The position numbers were made by a program, and so were the translations under genes. Under the pieces are notes generated by a model. It was not told where the DNA came from. It saw only the letters and a program-made list of their open reading frames with translations, and made no database searches. A stretch of DNA of 64,000 nucleotides. Origin: JARLFX01 sp036404255 (GTDB taxonomy: Bacteria > Acidobacteriota > Terriglobia > Terriglobales > Acidobacteriaceae). The stretch covers positions 62,001 through 126,000 of the forward strand of contig DASWOP010000179.1 in NCBI GenBank assembly GCA_036404255.1. Reading direction: 5' to 3'. Numbering within the stretch: position 1 is the first letter of the stretch; each line of letters opens with the position of its first letter. Below are positions 54,383-63,080 of this stretch, in pieces.

Positions 54383-56686
54383 TCATCCAAAGAGATTCAT
54401 CTGCTCGCCGATGATGGAACCAGTCGGCCAGATCACCTCAGGCTTCTTCTTCGGCTTCGGGTCGGAATGCACCAGCGTCAGGCCAGGCGAGCCTCCGGAG
54501 ATAGCCACAGAAGATTCGGAAAACAGAGAAGGCGCGGGCAGATTTTCTTCCTGTGCCATCGGCTCCACCAGCTTCGGACCGGCGACGGCCTGCGTTCCCC
54601 GCTCGCGCTTGAGTTCTTCCCATATCGCATCGGCCGATTGACCGACTCCACCTTTCTCCACCAACTCGCGTGCCATCGCAGCCATCATGTCATCGTCGGT
54701 ATCCATCGAGTGGATGCCTTCGCCGGAGAACTTCCCCTCCAGCATCAGCGCCACCAGCATCTTCTTCCCCATCAAGCGAAGGCAGGTCAACTGGGTGGTG
54801 GCCGCGTAAATGAAGAACTTCACGCGAACGCCAAGCATCTGCCCGATCCGCCAGGATCGCCGCGAAGCCTGACGCAGTGTATGCAGCGAATAACCTGTCT
54901 CGTAGAAGTAGATAGTAGGAAACCAGAGAAGATCGAGACCTGTCTCGACCAGCTTGGGATGACAGATAACGACCCCGACGCCTTCCTTGAGTTGCTTCTC
55001 GTACCAGAGCTCGCGGCGCAGCGTCGGCACTGTCTGGCGAAGAACAGCCACTCGGAATCCAGCCTGGCGCAACACGCGCTCCAGGCGTCCAGCAACATCG
55101 TGTTCCCCTGTGAATGTGGCGTACACCTGGCAGCGTCGCCCCTGGCGAAGCTCCTCACGGATGTCCGCGATTAGCTCGCGCTCCTTCGCATAGAGAACCT
55201 CCTGCGGCAGTTCCGGAGCCTTCGTCACCAGAAACGGCACCAGGCGGCCCTCTTGAGGATCGAAGCGTTTGGCCCAGATCTCCCCGATGCCGAAGGGATG
55301 GTCCGGGTAAAGGAGCAGCCGGTGGAGGATAAGACTCATCAGACTGCGGTTGCCGCGATTCTCGCGGAGTGCATCGCGAATGTCCTTCTCGATCTCCTCA
55401 TAGGCCTGGCCAAGCTCGGCGTCGAGCGAGATCTCATGCACTGTCTCTTCATAAGGAGGAAGGTAGTCGGCGATGTCCTCCAGAGTGACGAATGCCGTCG
55501 AACTCATCAGAAACTTGCCGAAGAGTAGCGGAGATGCCCCTGGCTTGCGCGAGACCCGGATTGTGCTCTTGGCGGCGCGGCTGCACGCGTTGTCGGCGTC
55601 GGGGATCTTCTCGATGGATTCGAGGACGCCGTAGGTGGCCTGAAAGTCGCCGCGACCCTGGCTGCCTGCCTCGAATCCTTCCTCCACCATCTTCCGCGGT
55701 TCCATGCGGTAGAAGATGTGGAAGAGGTCGTCGGCATAGCCGCCCATCATCGTTCCGGTCAGAGCGATGAGCTTGCGGCCGCACCGCCGCAGCACATCCA
55801 GATTGTTCCCCTGGGCCGTTTCATTGGCGAGCTGGTGCAGCTCGTCCGCGATGGAGTAGTCCCACCAGCCCTTCATATAGCGGCTGATGAACTCCAGCGG
55901 CGCCATGCGCTGGATCTTGTTCCGGTCGGCTTGCCAGAGAGCGGAATGGCCCTCTGTGCCTCCCTTTTCGCGAGTGACAATCTCCTTTAGCTTCACGTCG
56001 GCAAAATCGATCCGCGAGAGATATCCGCCATCGGCACACGGAATCGACCGTCCGGTGTCCGGGTTCGTTACGCTCAAGCGGGATCGTCCGGACTCGGACC
56101 AGGTATAGGCGTGCTTCCAGAAATAACTCAGTTTGCCCGTCTCTTTGCTAACGATGAAATACGCCGGTACTCGGCAAATCTTTCTCCAGCCCTTACGGCC
56201 CATCCGGCGCAGTTCGGGGAGCGTGGTCTTCAACCCGTTGCTGACGGCATGGCCGTTACGCAGCCTCATCTCGACGACGCCATGGGGCTTCGAAGGATCG
56301 CCGCCATTGCGAAGATCGTAGAGAACAAATACCCGGGCACGCGGCACGGTCACCAGAACTTCCCGCGCCCACTTTAAAACCAGATGGGGCGGGCACATCG
56401 CGATAGCGTTGTATGGTCTCGTCCCGGAGTGAGCATGCGCGATGCCGATCGACATCAGCGTCTTGCCAGTGCCGCATTCACCAACGATGCGAACGGAGTT
56501 CGCAGTTTTGAGGTACTTCACCGCTCCGGTGATCGTCATCTCCTGCGCCGGCAATGGTTTGCGCAAAAGCGTCTGCAGCTCAGGCGCGATCGGGTCCTTA
56601 GGCCCCTGCAAGGGTGGGTACATCTCGATGATGCGCGACCCAAGCTCCGAGGCAAAGGATCTTAAATAGTCGTAGTAAGTTTCCAC
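54383..56686 (-). CDS. SNF2/DEAD-like helicase, 767 aa
   Basis: I start at GTG 56686 because CAGGAGACCAGC precedes it. Motif I GECGTGKT is at residues 69-76, motif II is DELH (281-284), motif III-like LTGTMMGG follows, and motif VI QASRRSWRIGQ (about 605-616) is the SNF2 type. A long insert between I and II includes a Trp-rich region. The end is acidic and Met-rich. SNF2-family proteins translocate on DNA and remodel nucleoprotein complexes. Such helicases accompany methyltransferase genes in many mobile elements. The upstream gene group lies beyond the group II intron, with the intron sitting in the gap, not in the coding region. Confidence 0.85.
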   Translation of the reverse strand: METYYDYLRSFASELGSRIIEMYPPLQGPKDPIAPELQTLLRKPLPAQEMTITGAVKYLKTANSVRIVGECGTGKTLMSIGIAHAHSGTRPYNAIAMCPPHLVLKWAREVLVTVPRARVFVLYDLRNGGDPSKPHGVVEMRLRNGHAVSNGLKTTLPELRRMGRKGWRKICRVPAYFIVSKETGKLSYFWKHAYTWSESGRSRLSVTNPDTGRSIPCADGGYLSRIDFADVKLKEIVTREKGGTEGHSALWQADRNKIQRMAPLEFISRYMKGWWDYSIADELHQLANETAQGNNLDVLRRCGRKLIALTGTMMGGYADDLFHIFYRMEPRKMVEEGFEAGSQGRGDFQATYGVLESIEKIPDADNACSRAAKSTIRVSRKPGASPLLFGKFLMSSTAFVTLEDIADYLPPYEETVHEISLDAELGQAYEEIEKDIRDALRENRGNRSLMSLILHRLLLYPDHPFGIGEIWAKRFDPQEGRLVPFLVTKAPELPQEVLYAKERELIADIREELRQGRRCQVYATFTGEHDVAGRLERVLRQAGFRVAVLRQTVPTLRRELWYEKQLKEGVGVVICHPKLVETGLDLLWFPTIYFYETGYSLHTLRQASRRSWRIGQMLGVRVKFFIYAATTQLTCLRLMGKKMLVALMLEGKFSGEGIHSMDTDDDMMAAMARELVEKGGVGQSADAIWEELKRERGTQAVAGPKLVEPMAQEENLPAPSLFSESSVAISGGSPGLTLVHSDPKPKKKPEVIWPTGSIIGEQMNLFG

Positions 56687-57204
56687 GCTGGTCTCCTGTC
56701 GCCGGGAAGCGGGGCATCGGCATAGGGGGGAGCCTCGCGGCTCCACCCCTGCCACACCACCGGACATGCGGGTCCGCATCCGGCGGTTCGGATGGATTGA
56801 GCTATTTCCCAGCAAACAAGCGTGGAAGTCCAAGCGCGTCGAAGTAGGCGATGGGGAACGCGTAGTTGAGGGCGCGGCTGTTGCCCAAGCGCCACGGGCC
56901 ATGAGCGCTCCCGGCTGTTTTGGCAGCCAGGTCTGCGTTCACTCCCAGGGCACATAGCTTTCCAAACCGCACTCTCCCGCGTTTCCACTGTTTCCAGATC
57001 ACGGATCGCAGCCTGTGCCGTATCCAGTGATCCAGAGCCTTCAGCACCGAGGGCGTCTCACAGAAGCCGAAGTAGCTTTTCCAACCGTGTAAGTAGTTGG
57101 CTAAGGCTTTCGTCATTTGCTCGATACTGATGCCCCGCGTCCGTTGCGTAAGCTCCCGCGCCTTCCGCTTGAAGCGCGCCAGGGCCTTGGCGGCGATCCG
57201 CCGC

Positions 57205-58643
57205 TTTGGCTGGTAGTGTCCAGAATTTTTCGCACTTTCTGAATTTGTTGAGACTCAGGAAGGTTGTTGGTTGAAGTTGATTTGCATCTGGCCCCCCATG
57301 GGGGGCCAGATGCAAAAGGTCAGGCGATGGCTACCACATCGGCCAGGCGGTTCATCTGCAGATAGCGTTTCGTGCCCCACTTGGTAGTGGCGATGTGTCG
57401 TAGTCTGGCTGCCACCAGCATCAGCGCGCTCTTGCCGTCGGGGAACGCGCCCACGACTCGTGTTCGTCGGCGAATCTCCCGCATCAGCCGCTCCAGCGGG
57501 TTGTTGGTCCGCAGGCAGCGCCAGTGTTCCGATGGCATGGCGTAGTAGCTCAACGTCTCCGCGATGCCGTTCTCGACGATCTCGGCGGCCTTGGCCAGCT
57601 TCATCGCGCGCAGCTTCTCCACGACTTGATGGGCTTTTTGCTTCGCCGCTTCCGCGTCTTCCTGCGCGTGGATCGCCTTCAGCATCGCCGCCACTTCCTT
57701 CACCCTGCCGCTGGGCACCGCGGTCCATACGTTGCGATAGAAATGCACCACGCATCGCTGCCAGCTCGCCTCCGGATAGAACTCGGCCAGGTTCTCCACC
57801 AATCCAAGACACTTGTCGGAGACGAAGAGTTGCACGCCCTTCAGACCGCGCTGCTTCAGATCGCGCAGAAACGCCGTCCAGCTCGGCCCGTCTTCCTTAG
57901 CCCCTTCACTCACTCCCAGAATCTCCCGGTAGCCGCTCTGGGCCACGCCGATGGCCACCAGCACCGAGACGTTCTTCACCTCGCCGCCCCAGCTCCGCTT
58001 CAGCCATAGGCCATCCAGATAAACGTACGGAAACTCGCCTACCAAAGGCCGTTGCCGCCACTGCTCGATCTTGCCGTAGATCTTCTGGTTCAGATCGCTC
58101 ACCGTGCTGGCTGAGACCCGCGTACCCCACAGCGCCTGGGTGATGTCTTCCACCCGCCGCACACTCACTCCGGCCAGGTACATCTCGATCAGCGACTCCT
58201 CCACGGAGGACTCTCTTCGTCGGTACCGCTCGATGATCGCCGTCTCGAACGGCAGCGTCCGTAGCTTGGGCACCGTCAGCGTCACTTCGCCGGCTCTGGT
58301 GTGCAACTGCCGGTCGTAGCTGCCCGCCCGCGTGTCCCTGCGCCCCTCCGCCCGCTCGTACTTCCGCGCTCCGCACAGATGATCTGCTTCCGCATCCAGC
58401 AGAGCGTTCAGCGTCTCTTCCACTGTGCTCCGCACCACTTCGTCCAGGTGCGCCCTGATCTTGCCTTCGTCGATCTGCACCACCGGCCCCAGCGGCTTCA
58501 TCCTGCCTTCGCTCTCCACTCCCACTTCCATCGTTGGCTCCATCACAAGTCCCTCAGAGGCCTCGCTCCTCCTGCTTGTACCAACCTTCCTTAGCCCCAC
58601 GCAATTCAAATGTGCGAAATTTAGCGTCCGTTATCATTTGGCT
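57205..58643 (-). mobile_element. IS256-family insertion sequence with 7-bp target duplication
   Basis: The element spans 57212-58636 (1425 bp). TTTGGCT is present on both sides (57205-57211 and 58637-58643), a likely target duplication; IS256 elements usually give 8-9 bp, so one flank may have changed. Both ends share an imperfect terminal inverted repeat with TTCGCAC about 19 bases in (left end plus strand, right end on the complement). The target lies in the coding sequence of the intron RT. Confidence 0.85.
57320..58543 (-). CDS. IS256-family transposase, 407 aa
   Basis: ATG 58543 is preceded by GAGGGAC; the TTG at 58609 is less likely. The catalytic DDE residues lie in VYLDGLWLKR (first Asp), LFVSDKCLGL (second Asp) and TNNPLERLMREIRRRTRVVGAFP (Glu), as is usual for IS256 (mutator-type) transposases. 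Length (407 aa) is normal and the frame is intact, so the element may still move. Confidence 0.93.
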   Translation of the reverse strand: MEPTMEVGVESEGRMKPLGPVVQIDEGKIRAHLDEVVRSTVEETLNALLDAEADHLCGARKYERAEGRRDTRAGSYDRQLHTRAGEVTLTVPKLRTLPFETAIIERYRRRESSVEESLIEMYLAGVSVRRVEDITQALWGTRVSASTVSDLNQKIYGKIEQWRQRPLVGEFPYVYLDGLWLKRSWGGEVKNVSVLVAIGVAQSGYREILGVSEGAKEDGPSWTAFLRDLKQRGLKGVQLFVSDKCLGLVENLAEFYPEASWQRCVVHFYRNVWTAVPSGRVKEVAAMLKAIHAQEDAEAAKQKAHQVVEKLRAMKLAKAAEIVENGIAETLSYYAMPSEHWRCLRTNNPLERLMREIRRRTRVVGAFPDGKSALMLVAARLRHIATTKWGTKRYLQMNRLADVVAIA

Positions 58644-60021
58644 CCTGCGCGTTCGAGATGCTGAAGCCGAGGAACTTACGTTCCGCCGGTCTCGCCACCG
58701 CGCTCTTGGCTTCGTTGACCTTGAGTTTGAGACGCCGCTGGATGAAGCCGGTGATGCTCCGCTTCACCCGTTCCCCTGCCCGCTGGCTGCCAACGTAGAT
58801 ATTGCAGTCGTCGGCATACCGCACGAAGCAGTGCTTGCGCCGCTCCAGTTCCCGGTCAAGTTCGTCCAGCACGAGGTTCGACAGCAGCGGGGACAACGGC
58901 CCGCCTTGCGGCGTGCCCTCATCCACCGGACTCACCAACCCGTTCTCCATCACACCCGCTGTAAGGAACGCCCGGATCAACTTGAGCATCCTCTTGTCCG
59001 CGACCCGACGCGCTACGGCAGCCATCAGCTTGTCGTGGTTGACCCGGTCGAAGAACTTTTCCACGTCCAGATCCACCACCCAGCGTTTGCCTTCGGCGAC
59101 ATACTGCTGCGCCTTGGCTACCGCTTGATGCGCCGAGCGTCCGGGCCGGAACCCGTGACTGTGTTCGGAAAACTCCGCGTCCCACCTGCGCTGCAAGACC
59201 TGCATGACCGCCTGCTGAACCATCCGGTCCAGCACCGTCGGGATGCCCAACTGACGCATCCCTCCGTCCGGCTTGGGTATCTCTACCCGCTTCACCGGCT
59301 GCGGCCTGTAAGTCCCACTCAGCAGTTGTTCGCGGATGGCTGGCCAGTGCTCCTGCAAGTAGCCGGGCAACTGCTCGACCGTCATGCCGTCGATGCCCGG
59401 ACTTCCCTTGTTGGACTTCACTCGCTTATAGGCCCGCAGGCAGTTGTCGTGCTCGCAGACCTCCTCCATCAGTTGTTGCGGTATAGCCGGACTTTCAGAC
59501 ATGCGCTTCGCCGTGGGCGTTTCAGACCCTCCGCGAGGAGCCGTTGGAGCTTCACTCCGCCCCTCCCCGCCAAAGGCCAGCCGAAGCTGGTTGTTCTGCC
59601 GCTTGCCGCTCATCGAGTCGCGCCTCCTACTCGCCGCTTCCTTCCGTTTGGGCCTTCGTCGCTTGCGCGACTACTATGCCCGCTGCTGACTCCTGCCGCA
59701 AGATCAGGGTGGATCGCTCCACTCTCAGTTCCGGTTCCGGAACATGCGGCAGACCTCCCGCGATAAGAACGACCGCCTTCAACGCGCAACCGCCGGATTT
59801 ACAACCAGCGCCCTTGATGGATATGGACTTCGCTGTCATTTGCCAGCTCGTCCAGCGCCGTATGCCTCCTATCCGGTTCTTGTCCATCGGCTCGCGTCTT
59901 TGCTCCACGCTTCCTTCAGACCCCACCTCGCGATGACGCCCTTGCGCTTCGCTATCACTTCTCCTCCATCAGGATGTGAAGGGGACTTACACCCCCAAGC
60001 TGTCATTCATGCACGGCGTAC

Positions 60022-60051
60022 AAAGAAAAAGACCAGCCTAGGAGGCTGGTC
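60022..60051 (-). terminator. Intrinsic terminator next to the intron insertion point
   Basis: GACCAGCCT and AGGCTGGTC form a 9-bp stem with a 3-base loop (60031-60051), followed on the minus strand by TTTTTCTTTG. It lies 31 bases after the stop of the 66-aa gene, and the intron begins a few bases beyond the T-tract. Confidence 0.88.
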
Positions 60052-60082
60052 TCATCGTTCTCGATGGGTGGAAGGGACGTTC

Positions 60083-60283
60083 CTAGTTGCCATGCGCGAC
60101 AGTATTGCGCTGAGCGTCGGAGCGTTTTCGAATCAGGGTTTGGTGGAGGCTCGAAAGCTCATCGATCGTGTCCGCACCGCTGACATGTTCTGCTTCCGCG
60201 CTGGCAAGCCAGGGAAACCGGTCTTCGAGCAGTACGAGAACCATCTCCACAAAGGTCTGAGGCTGGGATTGCTCTTGGGTCAT
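60083..60283 (-). CDS. Hypothetical protein, 66 aa
   Basis: ATG 60283 follows GGAGGACAT. The sequence (MTQEQSQPQTFVEMVLVLLEDRFPWL ... DELSSLHQTLIRKRSDAQR) has an amphipathic N-terminal helix and a charged end. No family recognised. It lies in the same direction as the 214-aa and methyltransferase genes and is followed by a terminator. Confidence 0.6.
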   Translation of the reverse strand: MTQEQSQPQTFVEMVLVLLEDRFPWLASAEAEHVSGADTIDELSSLHQTLIRKRSDAQRNTVAHGN

Positions 60284-60419
60284 ATGTCCTCCATAAGGCC
60301 GAAAGGGCGGCCAAATGAGATCTCTCAAACCGGCGCAGCAATCACCGGACGGCAGATGATCGGTCTACCGGTCCCATGTGCCCAAATGGTATGGGTGCTA
60401 TGCAGTCGGGATATTGATC

Positions 60420-61064
60420 TCAGGCTGCAAGAGCCTGGTGCATGGTGAACTTCGGCCACAGGACCGGGCCGTTCCTCTCGGGAAACGGTAGACGCCCCGC
60501 AGCGCAGGCGCGGCCAATCTGTTCCAGCAGTTCTTCGCGAGTGGCGTGGATTGCGACGGGATCGCATCCGATGCCTGACAGCGGCTTGATCTTGTGGAGA
60601 TGCTGCAACTCCCCGAGAATATGTTCTCCCCATCGCGGGTCTGCCGGCAGGCCCAGCAGACTCACCAGCGTTGCCCATGTGAGATCAAGGGTATGCGGTT
60701 GATAGTTCATGATGAAGGTCTGGCCAGCGCCGCCATTGCTGTGGAGTGCTGCCGAGACCGCAATGAGGTGGCGCAGCGATTGCTTGCGGTCGTGCAGGCT
60801 CAACGAGCCGCGATAACAGGAGACGTCCTTACCAAAACCGGCTACCTGCGTCTTCCCGTCAGGGAAGGTCAACGTGAAGGTGTGATTCTCCTGGATGCCC
60901 GCCGTAATCGCGCCCACCTCGGCATCATTCCCGAACAGGCTGATGAGATGGGCCTGCCGGTCTTCTCCGATGTAACGGTCAACGTTAAGGAAGATGCGCG
61001 TCTTCGTCTTCTCGGTGCTGCGCGCGTACTCAAGCCGCCCCAGCCTCAAGTGTGCGTTCTGCAT
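60420..61064 (-). CDS. Hypothetical protein next to the methyltransferase, 214 aa
   Basis: ATG 61064 is preceded by AGGAGGAGGAGA. Segments include TRIFLNVDRYIGEDRQAHLISLFGNDAEVGAITAG, DGKTQVAGFGKDVSCYRGSLSLHDRKQS and an FTMHQALAA end. It overlaps the methyltransferase gene end by 35 nt, so the two are coupled. I do not recognise the family. Confidence 0.65.
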   Translation of the reverse strand: MQNAHLRLGRLEYARSTEKTKTRIFLNVDRYIGEDRQAHLISLFGNDAEVGAITAGIQENHTFTLTFPDGKTQVAGFGKDVSCYRGSLSLHDRKQSLRHLIAVSAALHSNGGAGQTFIMNYQPHTLDLTWATLVSLLGLPADPRWGEHILGELQHLHKIKPLSGIGCDPVAIHATREELLEQIGRACAAGRLPFPERNGPVLWPKFTMHQALAA

Positions 61065-62085
61065 TCTCCTCCTCCTTCTTTTCCCCGGTGAGCACCTGGG
61101 TCTGCCCGTTTTCGTAGATCAGCGCCAGTTCATTCGAGAAGCGCTCACGCTTGTGGACCTCCTTGTAGCCGTCCTCCTGGACCTCAAAGGTGGTAACGCT
61201 TTTCACCGTGCGCCAGCGTGCAATATGGCGGTCCCTGCCCTGCCCGAAGACGCCGTTCAGCAGTCCTGCGGTACAGAGAAGTCCGACGTGCCCGCCATGC
61301 AGTGGAGTAATAGGCCTGCCACCTGCCATCTCCTCCTTGGGAAGGAGAAAACCTTCTACCTTCTTCCATGAGGGCGAGCGAACAACGAGGTCTTCAATCT
61401 GGTCGAGTGGTAGGCCGCGATAAATCAGAGCAGTGGGGGGTGTGGCGGGAACGCTGTAGGGTGCTTCCTCCCCCGTCAGCGTGGGAAGCGGGTTGGTCCA
61501 GATCGCCTTCACCAGGGATTCCCGGTTGCGATGGTACGCCTCGCCTGCCATCTTCTTGCGGATTCCGATCAAGGCCACCTGGTCGAAACGGTCGGATTCA
61601 GGGTCGGTCAAGCGAAAGACACGGAACGAAGTAAAGTTCGCGGCCAGCAAGGAAGTGCAGAAGTCTAGCTGCTTATGCGGTACTACCATGAGAAGCACTC
61701 CGCCGTAGGCGAGCCAACGGTGGGTGTGCTCCAGAAAGAGAAACTCCATCCGTTTGTTGTCCATCGATCCGACCTCGGAGTCGTATGGCGGGTTGAGGTA
61801 GAGAACGGAGAAACTCCCGACTCTGGCTTCGGTATCGAACAAATTGCCCTGCACGGTCTCGATTCCCGAGTCCCTGGCGTTCAAGGCCCGATCGGCATCG
61901 AGTTCGACGCCATAACGAGACACCAGCGCGCCTTCTGTCAGTTGCAGCAGCGCGGCACCCGTTCCGACACATGGATCGAGGACACTGGCAGACCCCTCAG
62001 GGTACTGCAAGAGGTTCCGGAGGCGTGTCCCTTCCGCCTCGGGCAACGGATAGTAGCCGAGTTTGATCCGGCCGACATTTCGCAT
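61030..62085 (-). CDS. Adenine-specific DNA methyltransferase-like protein (DUF6094-like), 351 aa
   Basis: ATG 62085 follows GGAGGAAAAGC. The AdoMet-binding motif DPCVGTG (37-43) and catalytic NPPY (98-101) indicate an N6-adenine methyltransferase fold of type I-like order. The C-terminal half (PTALIYRGLPLDQIEDLVVRSPSWKKVEG) is unlike restriction-modification target-recognition domains and resembles DUF6094. It may be an orphan methyltransferase, as no restriction endonuclease is seen near it. The downstream overlap with the 214-aa gene suggests an operon. Confidence 0.82.
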   Translation of the reverse strand: MRNVGRIKLGYYPLPEAEGTRLRNLLQYPEGSASVLDPCVGTGAALLQLTEGALVSRYGVELDADRALNARDSGIETVQGNLFDTEARVGSFSVLYLNPPYDSEVGSMDNKRMEFLFLEHTHRWLAYGGVLLMVVPHKQLDFCTSLLAANFTSFRVFRLTDPESDRFDQVALIGIRKKMAGEAYHRNRESLVKAIWTNPLPTLTGEEAPYSVPATPPTALIYRGLPLDQIEDLVVRSPSWKKVEGFLLPKEEMAGGRPITPLHGGHVGLLCTAGLLNGVFGQGRDRHIARWRTVKSVTTFEVQEDGYKEVHKRERFSNELALIYENGQTQVLTGEKKEEENAERTLEAGAA

Positions 62086-62348
62086 GCTTTTCCTCCTGGA
62101 TCTCCATCCGTTGTGGCAATAGCCTCGACTCTATGCTTCCTTCTATATCAAGGAGTTACTGATTTGCTCAGAGATGCAGCACAAACTCATCAATGAGTAA
62201 CTCGGACTGTTGGCTTCATTCGAGAATCCACCAATAATCCGGGCACCGACCTCAGGACGGGCCAATCGGAAACCTCATAGTTCGATACTCCCAGTTCCAA
62301 AGCACGCCGGTGCCGCAGAAGATAAGGTGGACAATTTGCCCGCGGCTT

Positions 62349-62849
62349 TTACTCTCCGGCTGGCAGGACTTCTTCAATCCCAGCCCAAGGGCCACCTTGA
62401 AGCACGAGGTACTTGAGGTAAAGTTCGGAGCCTGTGCGATCTGCCGATGCGAGCAAACTACGGGCAGCCTCCTGAACGCGTTCATCTGTCAGGGTGGAGT
62501 AGTCAAAGTTCTCCTCGATCATTCCCTCGGAATGGGGAATATTCAGCAAATCAAGAAAGCTGACAATAGCGGTACGATGCTCGTGGAGAAGATATTTCTT
62601 CAGCAGGTCATCCAAGATCGGATCAGGAAGCGACAAGGTTGCCGCCGTCCAGTGGACCAGCCGCTCAATCGGGCTTTTGCGGACAAAGACCTCACGCAGG
62701 TTTTTTGCTTTTGCAAGAGAGGCAACGAGAAACTGTCTCTCTGTACTCTTTGACTCAGCCCAAAAAATCTCGCAGACGGCGACTCGGGTCTCATTTGGCA
62801 ATTGTCGCCAAACACGATTTGCAGAAATTGGCACCAGCGGTCCTCTCAT
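62349..62849 (-). CDS. Hypothetical protein, 166 aa
   Basis: The start at ATG 62849 is chosen by frame only; no ribosome binding site is obvious. Helix-rich segments (RVAVCEIFWAESKSTERQFLVASLAKAKNLREVF, IERLVHWTAATLSLPDPILDDLLKKYLLHEHR) and the end LYLKYLVLQGGPWAGIEEVLPAGE suggest an all-alpha cytoplasmic protein. I cannot assign a function. Confidence 0.55.
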   Translation of the reverse strand: MRGPLVPISANRVWRQLPNETRVAVCEIFWAESKSTERQFLVASLAKAKNLREVFVRKSPIERLVHWTAATLSLPDPILDDLLKKYLLHEHRTAIVSFLDLLNIPHSEGMIEENFDYSTLTDERVQEAARSLLASADRTGSELYLKYLVLQGGPWAGIEEVLPAGE

Positions 62850-63080
62850 ACGTCGAATCTGAAGTATCTGCTCTGATGATAACGGTTGCAGAAAAAGTAT
62901 GTGTGGACAGCTGTGGGTTCACGCTAAGGCCTGTTGTCGCCAGTCCAGAGGCAAACCAGTGGGGACAACGGCCACTTGCCGTCTGCCGGAGGCTTATCTC
63001 AAGACGCAGTGTTTTAGGCTTTACCTTGACCACTTTTGTATCTACGCCAGATGAGCAGGCAAGGCGGCCCAGCCGTTGAA

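Larger units (their letters stand above)
56802..59613 (-). pseudogene. Group II intron reverse transcriptase/maturase, split by IS256
   Basis: The N-terminal part (to 58637) has RT domains: KSNKGSPGIDGMTVEQL, IPKPDGGMRQLGIPTVLDRMVQQA, GFRPGRSAHQAV, catalytic FVRYADD at 58807-58818 with the YADD box, and ends at KFLGFSISNAQEP. The IS insertion then adds a few foreign codons. The C-terminal part (57210 down to 56802) continues in register: PKRRIAAKALARFKRKARE, then the maturase (GIIM) part YLHGWKSYFGF, ending SAHGPWRLGNSRALNYAFPIAYFDALGL. If the IS were excised precisely, a full enzyme of about 470 aa without an HNH endonuclease domain would result. Confidence 0.88.
56716..60014 (-). mobile_element. 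Group II intron, interrupted by an IS element
   Basis: A minus-strand intron with the ORF for a reverse transcriptase/maturase. The 5' end is probably at 60014 (GTGCATGAATG), directly after the terminator stem and T-tract at 60022-60051. The 3' end is probably at 56716 (TATGCCGAT), just after a domain V-like hairpin (56752-56789; stem CCGGAT/ATGCGG type) and a domain VI-like stem. The total is about 3.3 kb, of which 1425 bp is the inserted IS, leaving about 1.9 kb, normal for such introns. Placement immediately after a terminator stem and absence of an endonuclease domain fit bacterial class C. The exact ends need structure folding. Confidence 0.7.

Noticed and set aside
54077..55174. A 365-aa plus-strand ORF overlapping the helicase and its terminator
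   Set aside because: It is antisense to a helicase with clear motifs, and the sequence is Arg/His-rich without domain patterns.
58534..59766. A 410-aa plus-strand ORF opposite the intron RT
   Set aside because: It is antisense to the RT with its YADD box and runs across the IS boundary; a shadow of high GC third positions.
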